NCBI RefSeq assembly: GCF_030284385.1
Contig: NZ_CP127221.1
Coordinates: forward strand, 2,108,001-2,172,000
Reading direction: 5' to 3'
From: Altererythrobacter rubellus
Lineage (GTDB): Bacteria > Pseudomonadota > Alphaproteobacteria > Sphingomonadales > Sphingomonadaceae
Length of the DNA: 64,000 bases
Positions 1 through 7,993 of the stretch are shown here, piece after piece. The stretch's first letter is position 1. Every line of letters starts with the position of its first letter. Under the pieces are notes generated by a model. It ran no database searches and was not told where the DNA came from. It saw only the letters and a program-made list of their open reading frames with translations. A program made the position numbers and the translations under genes.

Positions 1-1
1 A

Positions 2-289
2 GAGACACAGAACAATACCCCGCCTGACCGCATGTCGGTCAATCCCCACAGCGAGTATTTCGACGGCGAGCAATTGCAGCGCGGCGTCGGCATCAGGTTC
101 AAGGATCGCGTACGCACCGACATTGAGGAATATTGCATTTCCGAAGGTTGGGTCCGCGTGCAGGCAGGCAAGACGGTCGACCGCAAAGGTAACCCGTTGA
201 CGATCAAGCTGACCGGTCCGGTCGAAGCCTGGTTCGAGGATCTGGGCGACAATCCGCCGGTGGCCCGAAAAGACGAAACACAAGATTAA
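2..289 (+). CDS. DUF3297 family protein, 5' end outside the window
   Basis: Small soluble protein of unknown function, recognised as DUF3297 by the core SVNPHSEYFDG..VGIRFKDR and the segment EEYCISEGWVRVQAGKTVDR. An ATG lies at 32, but the frame stays open to the first base of the window. The upstream codons read ETQNNTPPDR, which matches the TPPDR-type N-terminus usual for this family. The true start is therefore probably outside the window and the ATG at 32 is internal. It sits 55 bp ahead of der on the same strand and could be co-transcribed with it. No catalytic motif is visible. Confidence 0.85.
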   Translation, partial: ETQNNTPPDRMSVNPHSEYFDGEQLQRGVGIRFKDRVRTDIEEYCISEGWVRVQAGKTVDRKGNPLTIKLTGPVEAWFEDLGDNPPVARKDETQD

Positions 290-343
290 GCACGCGCTCT
301 TGCTTGTCATTGCGGCCGGCAAGGGCCAATTGGCAGTAGCGCA

Positions 344-1783
344 ATGAAACCCGAAGTCATCATCATCGGCCGACCCAATGTCGGAAAGTCCACGCTGTTC
401 AACCGGCTAGTGGGAAAGAAACTCGCGCTGGTCGATGACCAGCCGGGCGTCACGCGTGACCGGCGCATGGGTGATGCAGAAGTCGCGGGAATGACTTTTA
501 CTGTGGTCGATACCGCTGGGTGGGAAGACGAAGACCCGGACACCCTGCCCGGCCGGATGCGGATGCAGACAGAGGTCAGCATCGAAGGCGCAGACGCAGC
601 GATGTTCGTGATTGATGCGCGTGCAGGCCTGACCCCGCTCGACGAAGAGATCGCACGCTGGCTGCGCGAACAGGAAGTGCCTGTGGTGCTGGTGGCCAAC
701 AAGGCTGAGGGCAAAGCTGGCGAGGCCGGCGTCTATGAAAGCTATTCTCTGGGACTGGGCGAACCGGTTCCCCTGTCTGCTGAACATGGCGAAGGTATTG
801 CAGACCTGTTCGGCGCGCTGTGGCCCATTATCGGAACCAAATCCGAGGCGGCTGAGGAAGCTGCCAAATTCGCCGCGAGCGAGGGTGAGGAGACACCGCT
901 CGGCCCGCTCAAGCTGGCGATTGTGGGGCGGCCGAATGCAGGTAAATCCACTTTGATCAACCGGTTGTTGGGCGAGGATCGCCTGCTGACTGGTCCGGAA
1001 GCAGGGATCACCCGCGATTCCATTGCGATCGACTGGAAATGGACCGACCCCAAGGCAGGGCCGGACGATCCGGGCGAGCGCGAAATCCGGCTGATCGACA
1101 CCGCCGGCATGCGCAAGAAGCGCAATGTAACCGAAAAGCTGGAAAAGCTCTCGGTGGCCGACGCGCGCCGCGCGGTCGATTTTGCCGAAGTGGTCGTGTT
1201 GCTGCTCGATGCGACTCAAGGCCTGGAGCACCAGGATCTGAAGATCGCGGACATGGTGCTGCAAGAAGGCCGCGCTTTGATGATCGCGATCAACAAGTGG
1301 GATATCGCGGAGAACCCTTCGTCCCTGTTCAACGGTATTCGCGGAGCGCTGGACGATGGCTTGGCGCAGGTACGCGGCTTGCCGCTGTTTGCAGTCAGCG
1401 CGAAAACCGGCAAGGGCTTGGACGACATGCTGCGCGCGGCGTTCGAGATCCGCGAAAGCTGGTCCAAACGTGTACCCACCGCTGCGCTTAATCGCTGGTT
1501 CGACGATGCGATGGAGGCAAATCCGCCGCCAGCACCAGGCGGCCGCCGGATCAAGCTGCGTTACATTACGCAGGCCGGTACGCGACCTCCGCGCTTCGTG
1601 GTGTTCGGTACGCGGCTGGAATCGCTCCCCACCAGCTACGAACGCTATCTGGTGAACTCCATCCGCAAACATTTGGGCTTTGATGCGGTTCCTGTTCGGG
1701 TCGTGTTGAAGAGCCCCAAGAACCCGTATAACGCCAATCGCGGTGGCGGCGGCAATTACAGCGGCAGCTCGGGGAAAACATGA
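344..1783 (+). CDS. der: Ribosome biogenesis GTPase Der (EngA)
   Basis: Essential GTPase with two G domains that acts in 50S ribosomal subunit maturation. The first P-loop GRPNVGKS is at residues 9-16, followed by DTAGWED and NKAE. The second P-loop GRPNAGKS is near residues 195-202, followed by DTAGMRKK and NKWD. A KH-like C-terminal domain fills about the last 90 residues. The length of 479 aa is normal for alphaproteobacteria. The stop codon overlaps the start of the DUF2721 gene (ATGA), so the two are probably translationally coupled. A 496-residue open frame on the opposite strand is a shadow of this gene. Confidence 0.98.
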   Translation: MKPEVIIIGRPNVGKSTLFNRLVGKKLALVDDQPGVTRDRRMGDAEVAGMTFTVVDTAGWEDEDPDTLPGRMRMQTEVSIEGADAAMFVIDARAGLTPLDEEIARWLREQEVPVVLVANKAEGKAGEAGVYESYSLGLGEPVPLSAEHGEGIADLFGALWPIIGTKSEAAEEAAKFAASEGEETPLGPLKLAIVGRPNAGKSTLINRLLGEDRLLTGPEAGITRDSIAIDWKWTDPKAGPDDPGEREIRLIDTAGMRKKRNVTEKLEKLSVADARRAVDFAEVVVLLLDATQGLEHQDLKIADMVLQEGRALMIAINKWDIAENPSSLFNGIRGALDDGLAQVRGLPLFAVSAKTGKGLDDMLRAAFEIRESWSKRVPTAALNRWFDDAMEANPPPAPGGRRIKLRYITQAGTRPPRFVVFGTRLESLPTSYERYLVNSIRKHLGFDAVPVRVVLKSPKNPYNANRGGGGNYSGSSGKT

Positions 1784-2298
1784 TTGTATTTGACCTGCTA
1801 GCCTCGGGCGGCGGCAATATCGCAAGCGATTTGCTCGAGCGCACATCAAGCACGCTACGGGTGCAGGAAATTGTGCGGCTAAGCCTTGCGCCGGCATTCT
1901 TGCTCGCCGGTATTGGCGCGATCATGAATGTGATGATGACACGGCTGATCTGGGTTGCAGAGCGGATCGAACGGCTCGAAGCGCGCATGCGCGGAAAAGA
2001 GAACCCGACCGCCGAACACGAATTGAAATGGCTGCGGCATCGCCGCCAACTGGCGCAGCGCGCAGTGATGTTCAGCACCTCTGCCGCGCTGACGATTTCG
2101 GTTGTGATTGCGCTGTTATTTATCAGCGCTTTCATCAAGCCTCAGATCGGGACATTGGCCGCGCTGGCCTGGATCCTGACGATGGCCCTGCTGTTCACAG
2201 GCCTAGTCAACTTCGCGCGCGAGACGATGGTAGCAGCGAAAGGCCACCGTGTGGCCCGCAGTCAACCAGGGCAGGAACAAGACGAGCCCCATACGTAA
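1780..2298 (+). CDS. DUF2721 domain membrane protein
   Basis: Predicted inner-membrane protein of 172 aa and unknown function. Three hydrophobic segments are visible: residues about 32-55, 98-118 and 122-145. A charged, probably helical stretch lies between the first and second, with sequence of the type ERIERLEARMRG. This fits DUF2721. The start ATG overlaps the der stop, so it is the last gene of the der transcript. A hairpin follows directly, oriented to terminate the opposing gene. Confidence 0.83.
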   Translation: MIVFDLLASGGGNIASDLLERTSSTLRVQEIVRLSLAPAFLLAGIGAIMNVMMTRLIWVAERIERLEARMRGKENPTAEHELKWLRHRRQLAQRAVMFSTSAALTISVVIALLFISAFIKPQIGTLAALAWILTMALLFTGLVNFARETMVAAKGHRVARSQPGQEQDEPHT

Positions 2299-2325
2299 AA
2301 AGGGCGGAGCATTGCTGCCCCGCCC
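2297..2325 (-). terminator. Rho-independent terminator for the minus-strand exported protein gene
   Basis: On the minus strand GGGCGG and CCGCCC form a six-pair GC stem around a 12-base loop, followed by five T residues. It lies just beyond the stop of the minus-strand gene at 2346 and abuts the stop of the DUF2721 gene. It thus separates two convergent transcripts. Confidence 0.75.
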
Positions 2326-2345
2326 GGATTGATCGGTATTACCGT

Positions 2346-2810
2346 TCAGTCGTTCATTACAAGCTCACGCAGGATGTAAGTGCCTCTAATCTTGCGGATA
2401 TTGTTGTACAGCTCCCTTACGGTTTCGTTGCTGCTTTCCATGTTGGTGTCACCCCAGGCTTCCATGAACTTTTCATACTCGGCCTTGTCGGGATCAAGCG
2501 ACGCCATGTTGGGATAGTTGATCCGCAGCACGAGGTTCACCTCGTTCGCGCCATAAGGAACGGTGTAGATACCGTAATCGGTTATTTGGCCGAGCTGCTT
2601 GGCCACTTCGTTCGCTTTCACCCAGGTCTGCTGCAAGCCTTCTAGGTAATAGGGTAGCTGCCCCTCATCCACCTTCACATAGGTCAGCTCAATGACAGTT
2701 TCCTGAGGGGTATAATCCTCCCAAGCTTGAAGCTGAGCCGCAGCAGGTGTCGCAAACGCCACGGCGGACGCGGCAAGCAGTCCAAGACCAACTGATTTAA
2801 ATTTTCGCAT
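2346..2810 (-). CDS. Exported hypothetical protein
   Basis: I do not recognise this 154-residue protein. The chosen start (MRKFKSVGLG, ATG at 2810) gives a clear signal peptide: a basic N-terminus, the hydrophobic core LGLLAASAVAFA and the cleavage motif TPAAAQ. A longer upstream frame would spoil it. The mature part (about 128 aa) is acidic, rich in Tyr, Asn and Glu, and has no cysteine, so it is probably periplasmic. It appears monocistronic, with its own terminator. No pathway can be inferred from its neighbours. Confidence 0.7.
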   Translation of the reverse strand: MRKFKSVGLGLLAASAVAFATPAAAQLQAWEDYTPQETVIELTYVKVDEGQLPYYLEGLQQTWVKANEVAKQLGQITDYGIYTVPYGANEVNLVLRINYPNMASLDPDKAEYEKFMEAWGDTNMESSNETVRELYNNIRKIRGTYILRELVMND

Positions 2811-3018
2811 GTGTGTACTCCAATCATTAACAGGTTGAGCGACCCAGAAAACTGAAGGGGCGCTACCCAAGCTATCACCCCTCTCCACACTTGAAGGTGA
2901 CAGGATAACCAATCAAGTCAACGGAAAAGGGCTGATGGATTCCAATCTGGTTTGCCGAAAGAAGCCTTCAGGTGGCATGCATGAAAGCCTGGGAGAACCG
3001 CCGGAGGACCAACTCTCC

Positions 3019-3501
3019 TTAAGCCTCGCCAGCCGCCTGACTTTGGAGCTGCACATAATTTTCCAGACCCATCCGCTCGATCATGTCGAACTGGGTTTCA
3101 AGGAAATCTACGTGCTCTTCTTCAGCGTCGAGGATCTTCGCAAATAGATCGCGGCTCACATAGTCGCGCACCTTCTCGCAATATTCGACCGCATCGCGCA
3201 GCAGGGGGATCGCGTCTTCTTCAAGCGCCATATCCGCTTTCAGAATTTCTTCGACGGTTTCACCCACGCGCAGCTTGTGAACCGCTTGAAAATTGGGCAG
3301 CCCGTTCAGGAACAACACGCGTGCCGCCAGTTCATCGGCGTGCTCCATCTCTTCGATCGATTCCTTGCGTTCGTAAGCGGCAAGTTTCGTCACGCCCCAA
3401 TCGTCAAGCACGCGATAATGCAACCAATATTGATTGATCGCGGTCAGCTCGTTCGTGAGCGCCTTGTTGAGATATTCGATGACTGTTGCGTCGCCCTTCA
3501 T
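3019..3501 (-). CDS. bfr: Bacterioferritin
   Basis: Haem-containing iron-storage ferritin that oxidises Fe(II) and stores it in a 24-mer. With the start at 3501 (MKGDATVIEY, 160 aa) the ferroxidase ligands fall at the canonical positions E18, E51 and H54, and the haem-ligating methionine is M52. The longer frame from 3546 is not supported by the family. It is followed at low coordinates by the exported hypothetical protein and preceded by bfd on the same strand, 129 bp upstream. Iron is probably released to the cell through Bfd. I see no separate Fur-like site directly ahead of bfr, so it may be read through from the bfd promoter. Confidence 0.97.
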   Translation of the reverse strand: MKGDATVIEYLNKALTNELTAINQYWLHYRVLDDWGVTKLAAYERKESIEEMEHADELAARVLFLNGLPNFQAVHKLRVGETVEEILKADMALEEDAIPLLRDAVEYCEKVRDYVSRDLFAKILDAEEEHVDFLETQFDMIERMGLENYVQLQSQAAGEA

Positions 3502-3630
3502 GGCGATACTCCTGTTTGAGACCGATTGCGCGCTTATATGCCCCAACCGCGCCTCGCGGACAAGGCGATACCATGAAAAATTGTCGGATTTCCGCTACTT
3601 GAGAGCGATAATCACTAGCACGCAGTCAGC

Positions 3631-3819
3631 TTATGCTGCGACTGATTTGCAACTAAGCTCGCGCTCTTCAAAGAGGATCGCATCCGCATCGCTCAGGCAG
3701 GTTCCGCAATTGGGCCTTTTACCCAATGCCGCATAGGCCGCTTCGGCATCGCCGGACGTTTTGCGCGCCATCTGACGCAAGTCGGCCTCTTTAATCGCAT
3801 TGCAGATGCAAACGTACAT
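3631..3819 (-). CDS. bfd: Bacterioferritin-associated ferredoxin
   Basis: Small [2Fe-2S] protein that docks on bacterioferritin and reduces its iron core to mobilise iron. It is 62 aa long, with the four cluster cysteines at positions 4, 6, 38 and 41. This CxC...CxxC spacing is diagnostic for Bfd (BFD-like Fer2 domain). It lies upstream of bfr on the same strand and behind a Fur-like box, consistent with induction under iron limitation when stored iron is needed. Confidence 0.95.
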   Translation of the reverse strand: MYVCICNAIKEADLRQMARKTSGDAEAAYAALGKRPNCGTCLSDADAILFEERELSCKSVAA

Positions 3820-3861
3820 CGGACAGCAATCTCCTGCGAGTGATTCGCAAGAACGAGAATA

Positions 3862-3876
3862 TGCGAATTATTCTCA
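3862..3876 (-). promoter_or_regulatory. Fur-like box upstream of bfd
   Basis: The sequence TGCGAATTATTCTCA is a 7-1-7 inverted repeat with one arm mismatch, placed 43-57 bp upstream of the bfd start. It shares GAAT.ATTCTCAATAGC with the near-perfect box ahead of the TonB siderophore receptor at 50 kb, so both are probably read by the same iron regulator. Fur is the likely protein by resemblance of the half-site. This is inferred, not shown. Confidence 0.65.
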
Positions 3877-3912
3877 ATAGCAAGGAGAAAGGTGCTTGCC
3901 TGTGGACTAGGG

Positions 3913-5184
3913 TCACCTCTTCAACGGAAACATCTTCCTATAGTTCAGACATCTCCACAGCCACTCAAGCGGACCGTAGCGATAACGCTCAAGCCACGGC
4001 TTGGACCACGCCAGGATGACAATCCATGCGGACAGAACGACCAGATAGAGCTGCGGTCGATTGAGCTCACCAAAAAGACCCAGCGCCCAGCCATGGAATA
4101 CAAGCAGCATCAGAATCGATGTGCCGAGGTAGTTTGTGAACGCTGCGCGCCCGGCCGCAGCAAAGCGTTGCGCGAGCCAACCCTTCCAGCCTGGCCCGTA
4201 GACGGCCAGCAAGGCCATGATCCCGAGCACCATCATCAGGCGCGGTAGTGGACTGACCCCCACGAATGCCGCGAGCGTGCCATAATAGGTAAATCCGATC
4301 GATTGGACCCATAGGCCGATCAAAAGGTGCAGTAGACTGCCTCCTAAAAAGCCGATCCAGCCCCAGAACCGCATCCGGCCTGGATCAATGCCTCCATTGA
4401 AGAACCCAAGCCGATAAAGCCCCATCCCGATCAGCATCAGCGGCAGCGATTCCAGTCCAAAGAACAGCACGTTGGTCAGCGGCTCGAGCCAGTGCTCTGA
4501 AAAGCGGTGCTCGACAAACCCGATGTAATCGCCTGATTGCTTCAACCCGGATTCGATCACATCATCCGCAAGCGCCTCTTGCTTACCTTCTTCAAGCCCG
4601 ACGCGGGTTTCAGCCATCGCCACATTCTGGCCGAATGACGTGTCGGCAATAAAGTGCAGCGGCAACATCATGAGCGCATAAAATATTGCGCCGGCAAAAT
4701 AGCCGAGCAATCCCACCTTGAGCTGGTCCTTGGGGCTCCAGCCCAAACACAATAGCGCGATGAACCCAATCACAGCGTAGTAGAACAGAATGTCACCGCG
4801 CCAGATGAAGAAGAAATGCACCATTCCGAACAACATTAGGAAGAATAGCCGCCGCGCTTGCAGCCAGCGCGTTTGCCCCCTTGCCCAGGCCCGCTCCATA
4901 AACAGATACAGCCCCACGCCGAACAGGACTGTAAATATCCCGCGCATCTTTCCGTCGATCAGCACAAATTGTGCGATCCACATCCAGCCGCCATCGTCTC
5001 CAGCGGGAACAAGGAATGTTTCAGGGAACATGTAAGCGCTAAACGGCTGCCCGAAGGCAACAATGTTCGCAGCCAGAATGCCAAGCACGGCAATCCCGCG
5101 CATCAGATCAAGGCTGCCGATACGCTCTGCAAGCCGGGCGTGCGCAGCCCCCTCCAAATCCGGTGTTACCGCTTGATCGGCCAC
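3913..5184 (-). CDS. DUF418 domain membrane protein
   Basis: Polytopic inner-membrane protein of 423 aa. It begins with a short cytoplasmic stretch and the segment RIGSLDLMRGIAVLGILAANI, typical of the heparan-acetyltransferase-like/DUF418 group. About ten hydrophobic segments follow, with the DUF418 C-terminal half (FAAAGRAAFTNYLGTSIL) near residues 335-360. The family role is unknown, though relatives are linked to transport or acyl transfer. It is monocistronic, transcribed away from parA. Confidence 0.9.
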   Translation of the reverse strand: MADQAVTPDLEGAAHARLAERIGSLDLMRGIAVLGILAANIVAFGQPFSAYMFPETFLVPAGDDGGWMWIAQFVLIDGKMRGIFTVLFGVGLYLFMERAWARGQTRWLQARRLFFLMLFGMVHFFFIWRGDILFYYAVIGFIALLCLGWSPKDQLKVGLLGYFAGAIFYALMMLPLHFIADTSFGQNVAMAETRVGLEEGKQEALADDVIESGLKQSGDYIGFVEHRFSEHWLEPLTNVLFFGLESLPLMLIGMGLYRLGFFNGGIDPGRMRFWGWIGFLGGSLLHLLIGLWVQSIGFTYYGTLAAFVGVSPLPRLMMVLGIMALLAVYGPGWKGWLAQRFAAAGRAAFTNYLGTSILMLLVFHGWALGLFGELNRPQLYLVVLSAWIVILAWSKPWLERYRYGPLEWLWRCLNYRKMFPLKR

Positions 5185-5356
5185 AAGGATCTCCCTTTGC
5201 CCCTTTTTCGGAAGCCAACTTAACAGGCTTTCGGCACAAGCAAAGAGCCAACCAATCGGTCAAAGTTAACCTAAAAATAACGGTATCCTGCGATCCCCGT
5301 ATCCAGAAGTCGCAATTGCGGCACCAACCTAAGGGGTAACCAGGGGGATTAAGGCG

Positions 5357-6073
5357 TTGCGAGTACTAACATTAGCATCGCAGAAAGGCGGATCGGGTAA
5401 AACTACCCTGTCAGGGCACCTTGCCGTACAGGCACAGCGCGCAGGCGCTGGGCCAGTCGTACTTATCGATATCGATCCACAGGGCTCGCTGGCTGATTGG
5501 TGGAACGAGCGCGAAGCGGAATATCCTGCTTTTGCTCAAACAACAGTAGCGCGTCTTGCCAACGATCTTCAGATTCTGCGCCAGCAGGGCTTCAAGCTTG
5601 CAGTGATCGACACGCCGCCAGCGATTACCATGGCGATCCAGTCAGTGATTAGCGTTGCTGAACTGATTGTTGTGCCAACTCCCCCAAGCCCGCACGATCT
5701 GCACGCTGTTGGTGCGACGATTGATCTGTGTGAACGTGCCGGCAAACCGCTGGTATTCGTAGTCAACGCAGCAACCCCGAAAGCAAAAATCACTTCGGAA
5801 GCTGCGGTTGCCTTGTCACAGCATGGCACAGTCGCTCCGATCACTCTGCACCACCGCACAGACTTTGCTGCATCAATGATTGATGGCCGCACAGTCATGG
5901 AAGTCGATCCGGAGGGCCGCAGCGCTGCAGAAATGACCGCGCTTTGGAAATATATCTCGGATCGTCTTGAGAAGAACTTCCGTCGCACCGTATTCGCAGC
6001 GCCCGGCACACAGCCGCAAGTTGCAAGCGCACATCGTCCGGCTGGCGGTTTCAGCCGCCGCGTAGCACAGTAA
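5357..6073 (+). CDS. ParA-family ATPase, TTG start
   Basis: Partition-type deviant Walker ATPase (238 aa). The P-loop KGGSGKTT is at residues 10-17, a Walker A' motif VLIDIDPQGS near 36-46 and Walker B VIDTPP near 82-87. Such proteins dimerise on ATP, bind DNA non-specifically and position cargo such as DNA, chemoreceptors or division factors. No ATG precedes the P-loop. The only sensible start is TTG at 5357, preceded by a GGGG.TTAAGG Shine-Dalgarno-like stretch. It is the first gene of a module with a ribbon-helix-helix-like protein and a TPR/SPOR envelope protein. The cargo is unknown. The Walker motifs are not those of MipZ or Soj specifically, so I leave the symbol blank. Confidence 0.9.
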   Translation: MRVLTLASQKGGSGKTTLSGHLAVQAQRAGAGPVVLIDIDPQGSLADWWNEREAEYPAFAQTTVARLANDLQILRQQGFKLAVIDTPPAITMAIQSVISVAELIVVPTPPSPHDLHAVGATIDLCERAGKPLVFVVNAATPKAKITSEAAVALSQHGTVAPITLHHRTDFAASMIDGRTVMEVDPEGRSAAEMTALWKYISDRLEKNFRRTVFAAPGTQPQVASAHRPAGGFSRRVAQ

Positions 6074-6088
6074 GCGGAGGCGCTGGCC

Positions 6089-6544
6089 ATGTCTGAAGCC
6101 ACATTAGCCTCTCTCAATCAGTCGCTGCTTGCACGCAAAGGTGGCGCAAAACCCGCCATGCGTCGGCAATCAGGACTGCCGATCGCAACTGCCACCGCAG
6201 AAGCGCTCGAAGATCTGGGCTGGAACGATATGGGCGGCGATGAGCTGTCCAATGTCGTGCCGATTTCACCGGCCTCGGACGATGCAGATGACGCACCGGT
6301 TCTGACGCTAGCCAAGAAGATCGCCGCGCCCGCCAATACAACAGCCGTTCGCAAGAGCGCTCTCAAGCAAGGCAAACGCGCTGCATTCACGCTGTGCCTG
6401 GATGCTGAGCGTCACCTCAAACTGCGCCTGGCTTCGACCATCAAGGGTCAAAGCGCACAGCAGATTGTGACTGATGCTCTCGATTCGCTTCTGAACGAGA
6501 TCAAGGAACTGGACGCTCTTGACGCGCAAATGCCGCAGCATTGA
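6089..6544 (+). CDS. Ribbon-helix-helix-like partner of the ParA protein
   Basis: Protein of 151 aa. The first 100 residues look disordered (rich in Ala, Asp and Pro). The last 45 residues, beginning KRAAFTLCLDAERHLKLRLA and ending in IVTDALDSLL, have the strand-helix-helix pattern of CopG/ParG-like DNA-binding proteins. The start ATG has a GCGGAGG Shine-Dalgarno 8 bases upstream, and the gene begins 15 bp after parA. The pairing suggests a ParB-like or ParG-like partner that could bind DNA, stimulate the ATPase and perhaps autoregulate. The function is inferred from order and fold pattern only. Confidence 0.72.
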   Translation: MSEATLASLNQSLLARKGGAKPAMRRQSGLPIATATAEALEDLGWNDMGGDELSNVVPISPASDDADDAPVLTLAKKIAAPANTTAVRKSALKQGKRAAFTLCLDAERHLKLRLASTIKGQSAQQIVTDALDSLLNEIKELDALDAQMPQH

Positions 6545-6575
6545 GTGATTTGAGCAAGAGCAAGGGAAAGCCCTC

Positions 6576-7667
6576 ATGAGCAAGACCGCACACAACACGC
6601 CAAAGATTGCATTCGCACTCAGCACCGCGCTGGTCAGCGTCGCACTTGCCGGTTGCACGACTTCTGCCGCGCCGCCCGCTTCTGCTTCGCTTGCAAAGGC
6701 GCAGGCTGCGATTGAAAAGGGCAAGGCTGCCAAAGCGGTTGAGTATGCGGAAGCCGCTGTCTTGGCCGATCCACGCAATGCGTCAAACCGTGCCCTGCTT
6801 GGTGCGGCCTATCTTGAAGCCGGCCGGTTTCAGGCTGCGGCGACAAGTTTTGGTGACGCGCTTGCTCTTGGCGACACCGACAACCGCACGGTTCTGAGCT
6901 ATGCGCTGGCGCAGACTGCACTAGGCAACAATGCCGAAGCGATCCGCATTCTGGACCAGTATGAAGGCCAGCTCGATCACGCTGACCGCGGTCTGGCACT
7001 TGCTCTGGCAGGCGAACCACGTGATGGCGTTCGCGTTCTCAGTAATGCACTGCGCGGTGGTCAGAACACAGCCAAGGTTCGCCAGAATCTGGCCTACGCC
7101 TATGCGCTGTCGGGCGACTGGCGCGCGGCTCGTGTGATGGCTGCCGAAGATGTGCCGGCCAATCTGGTTTCCGAACGCATCGCCGAATGGGCAGAACAGA
7201 CCCGCTCGCAAGCTTTCCAAACGCGCGTCGCAAAACTGCTTGATGTCACGCCAACATATGATGCTGGTCAACCCATTCAGCTCGCTTTGGGCAACTTCCC
7301 GAGCCAGGATGTGATGGTTGCACAAGCTGCACAAGATGCAGTCGAACCTCAGGTGGCGGTTGCAGACACACAAAGCACCGAACTGGCCGCAGTTGACGCG
7401 GACGTTGTTTCGACTCTGATCGCAGCACCCGCTCAACCGGAGAAGGTTGCAGCTGCTGAGCAAGTTCAGGTGGCCTATGCGCCAACACCTCAGGTCGCTA
7501 CCGCACGCGTGGTTTCGAACCCGGTGGTTCAGGAATTGCCCGCCAACTATCAAGCGGCAGGTCGCAAACCTGCCTCGCGTTGGGCGGCCAACACCTCACA
7601 ACGCCCTATGGCAGCGACAAGCAACGCCACCGATGGCACGCATCTTGACCAGCTTGGCAGCTTCTAA
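6576..7667 (+). CDS. TPR lipoprotein, C-terminally truncated by a frameshift
   Basis: Envelope protein with a lipobox (ALAGC, Cys about residue 26), followed by tetratricopeptide-like repeats from about residue 40 to 215. A low-complexity linker rich in Ala, Val and Gln then runs to residue 350. The frame ends in GTHLDQLGSF and a TAA. That string is the normal first strand of a SPOR domain, and the rest of the domain continues immediately downstream in another frame (see 7668-7924). The intact protein would be about 448 aa and would bind denuded peptidoglycan through SPOR. The start is supported by AAGGGAAA just upstream. It is third in the ParA module, which suggests that the ATPase system works on division or envelope sites. 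Confidence 0.8.
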   Translation: MSKTAHNTPKIAFALSTALVSVALAGCTTSAAPPASASLAKAQAAIEKGKAAKAVEYAEAAVLADPRNASNRALLGAAYLEAGRFQAAATSFGDALALGDTDNRTVLSYALAQTALGNNAEAIRILDQYEGQLDHADRGLALALAGEPRDGVRVLSNALRGGQNTAKVRQNLAYAYALSGDWRAARVMAAEDVPANLVSERIAEWAEQTRSQAFQTRVAKLLDVTPTYDAGQPIQLALGNFPSQDVMVAQAAQDAVEPQVAVADTQSTELAAVDADVVSTLIAAPAQPEKVAAAEQVQVAYAPTPQVATARVVSNPVVQELPANYQAAGRKPASRWAANTSQRPMAATSNATDGTHLDQLGSF

Positions 7668-7924
7668 CCAGTGACGCAGCCGAGCGTGCATGGTCGATCT
7701 ATCAAAGCCGCCATTCACAGCTTGACGGCCGCGATCTCGTGATCACCCAGGCTGAAGTCGATGGCAAAACCTACTACCGTGTAGCCGCCGCTGGATTCAG
7801 CGCGCGTGGTGCGGCTTCGATGTGTGCAACTTTAAAGGCCGGTGGTGCCGGCTGCATCGCACATGCCGAAAGCAGCCCGTTGCCAGGCGCAATTGATCGC
7901 GGTGTTCGCTTGTCTTCACGCTAA
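7668..7924 (+). pseudogene. Frameshifted SPOR domain of the upstream TPR protein
   Basis: In the frame shifted by -1 relative to the TPR gene, the sequence reads TSDAAERAWSIYQ, then YYRVAAAGFSARGAASMCATL and GAGCIAHA. This is a textbook SPOR domain: an aromatic at strand start, RV.aagF.s...A...C..L, and a closing cysteine. The frame is closed by a stop at 7646, has no start of its own before a GTG at 7739, and continues exactly where the TPR frame stops. A one-base loss in TTCTAACC restores QLGSF-S-TSDAAERAW. There is no -1 slippery heptamer, so programmed frameshifting is unlikely. It is either a real mutation or an assembly error. Confidence 0.75.
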
Positions 7925-7952
7925 CCAAGAGCTTCTCTCTCCAGCGAGAATG

Positions 7953-7983
7953 ACCCCCGGGTGCGAAGGCGCTCGGGGGTTTT
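7953..7983. terminator. Rho-independent terminator between the ParA module and pyrC'
   Basis: ACCCCCG and CGGGGGT form a seven-pair stem, with a TTTT run following on the plus strand. It lies 28 bp after the SPOR frame and 11 bp before the stop of the convergent dihydroorotase-like gene. It clearly serves the plus-strand module and may serve both. Confidence 0.8.
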
Positions 7984-7993
7984 GCTTTGTTGG

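Noticed and set aside
407..1897. A 496-residue open frame on the minus strand across der
   Set aside because: It runs antisense to a strongly conserved gene and has no recognisable domain; GC-rich third positions make such shadows common.
7655..7670. Programmed ribosomal frameshift at the TPR-SPOR junction
   Set aside because: A -1 shift is needed, but there is no X XXY YYZ slippery site; TTC TAA does not match the +1 prfB type.
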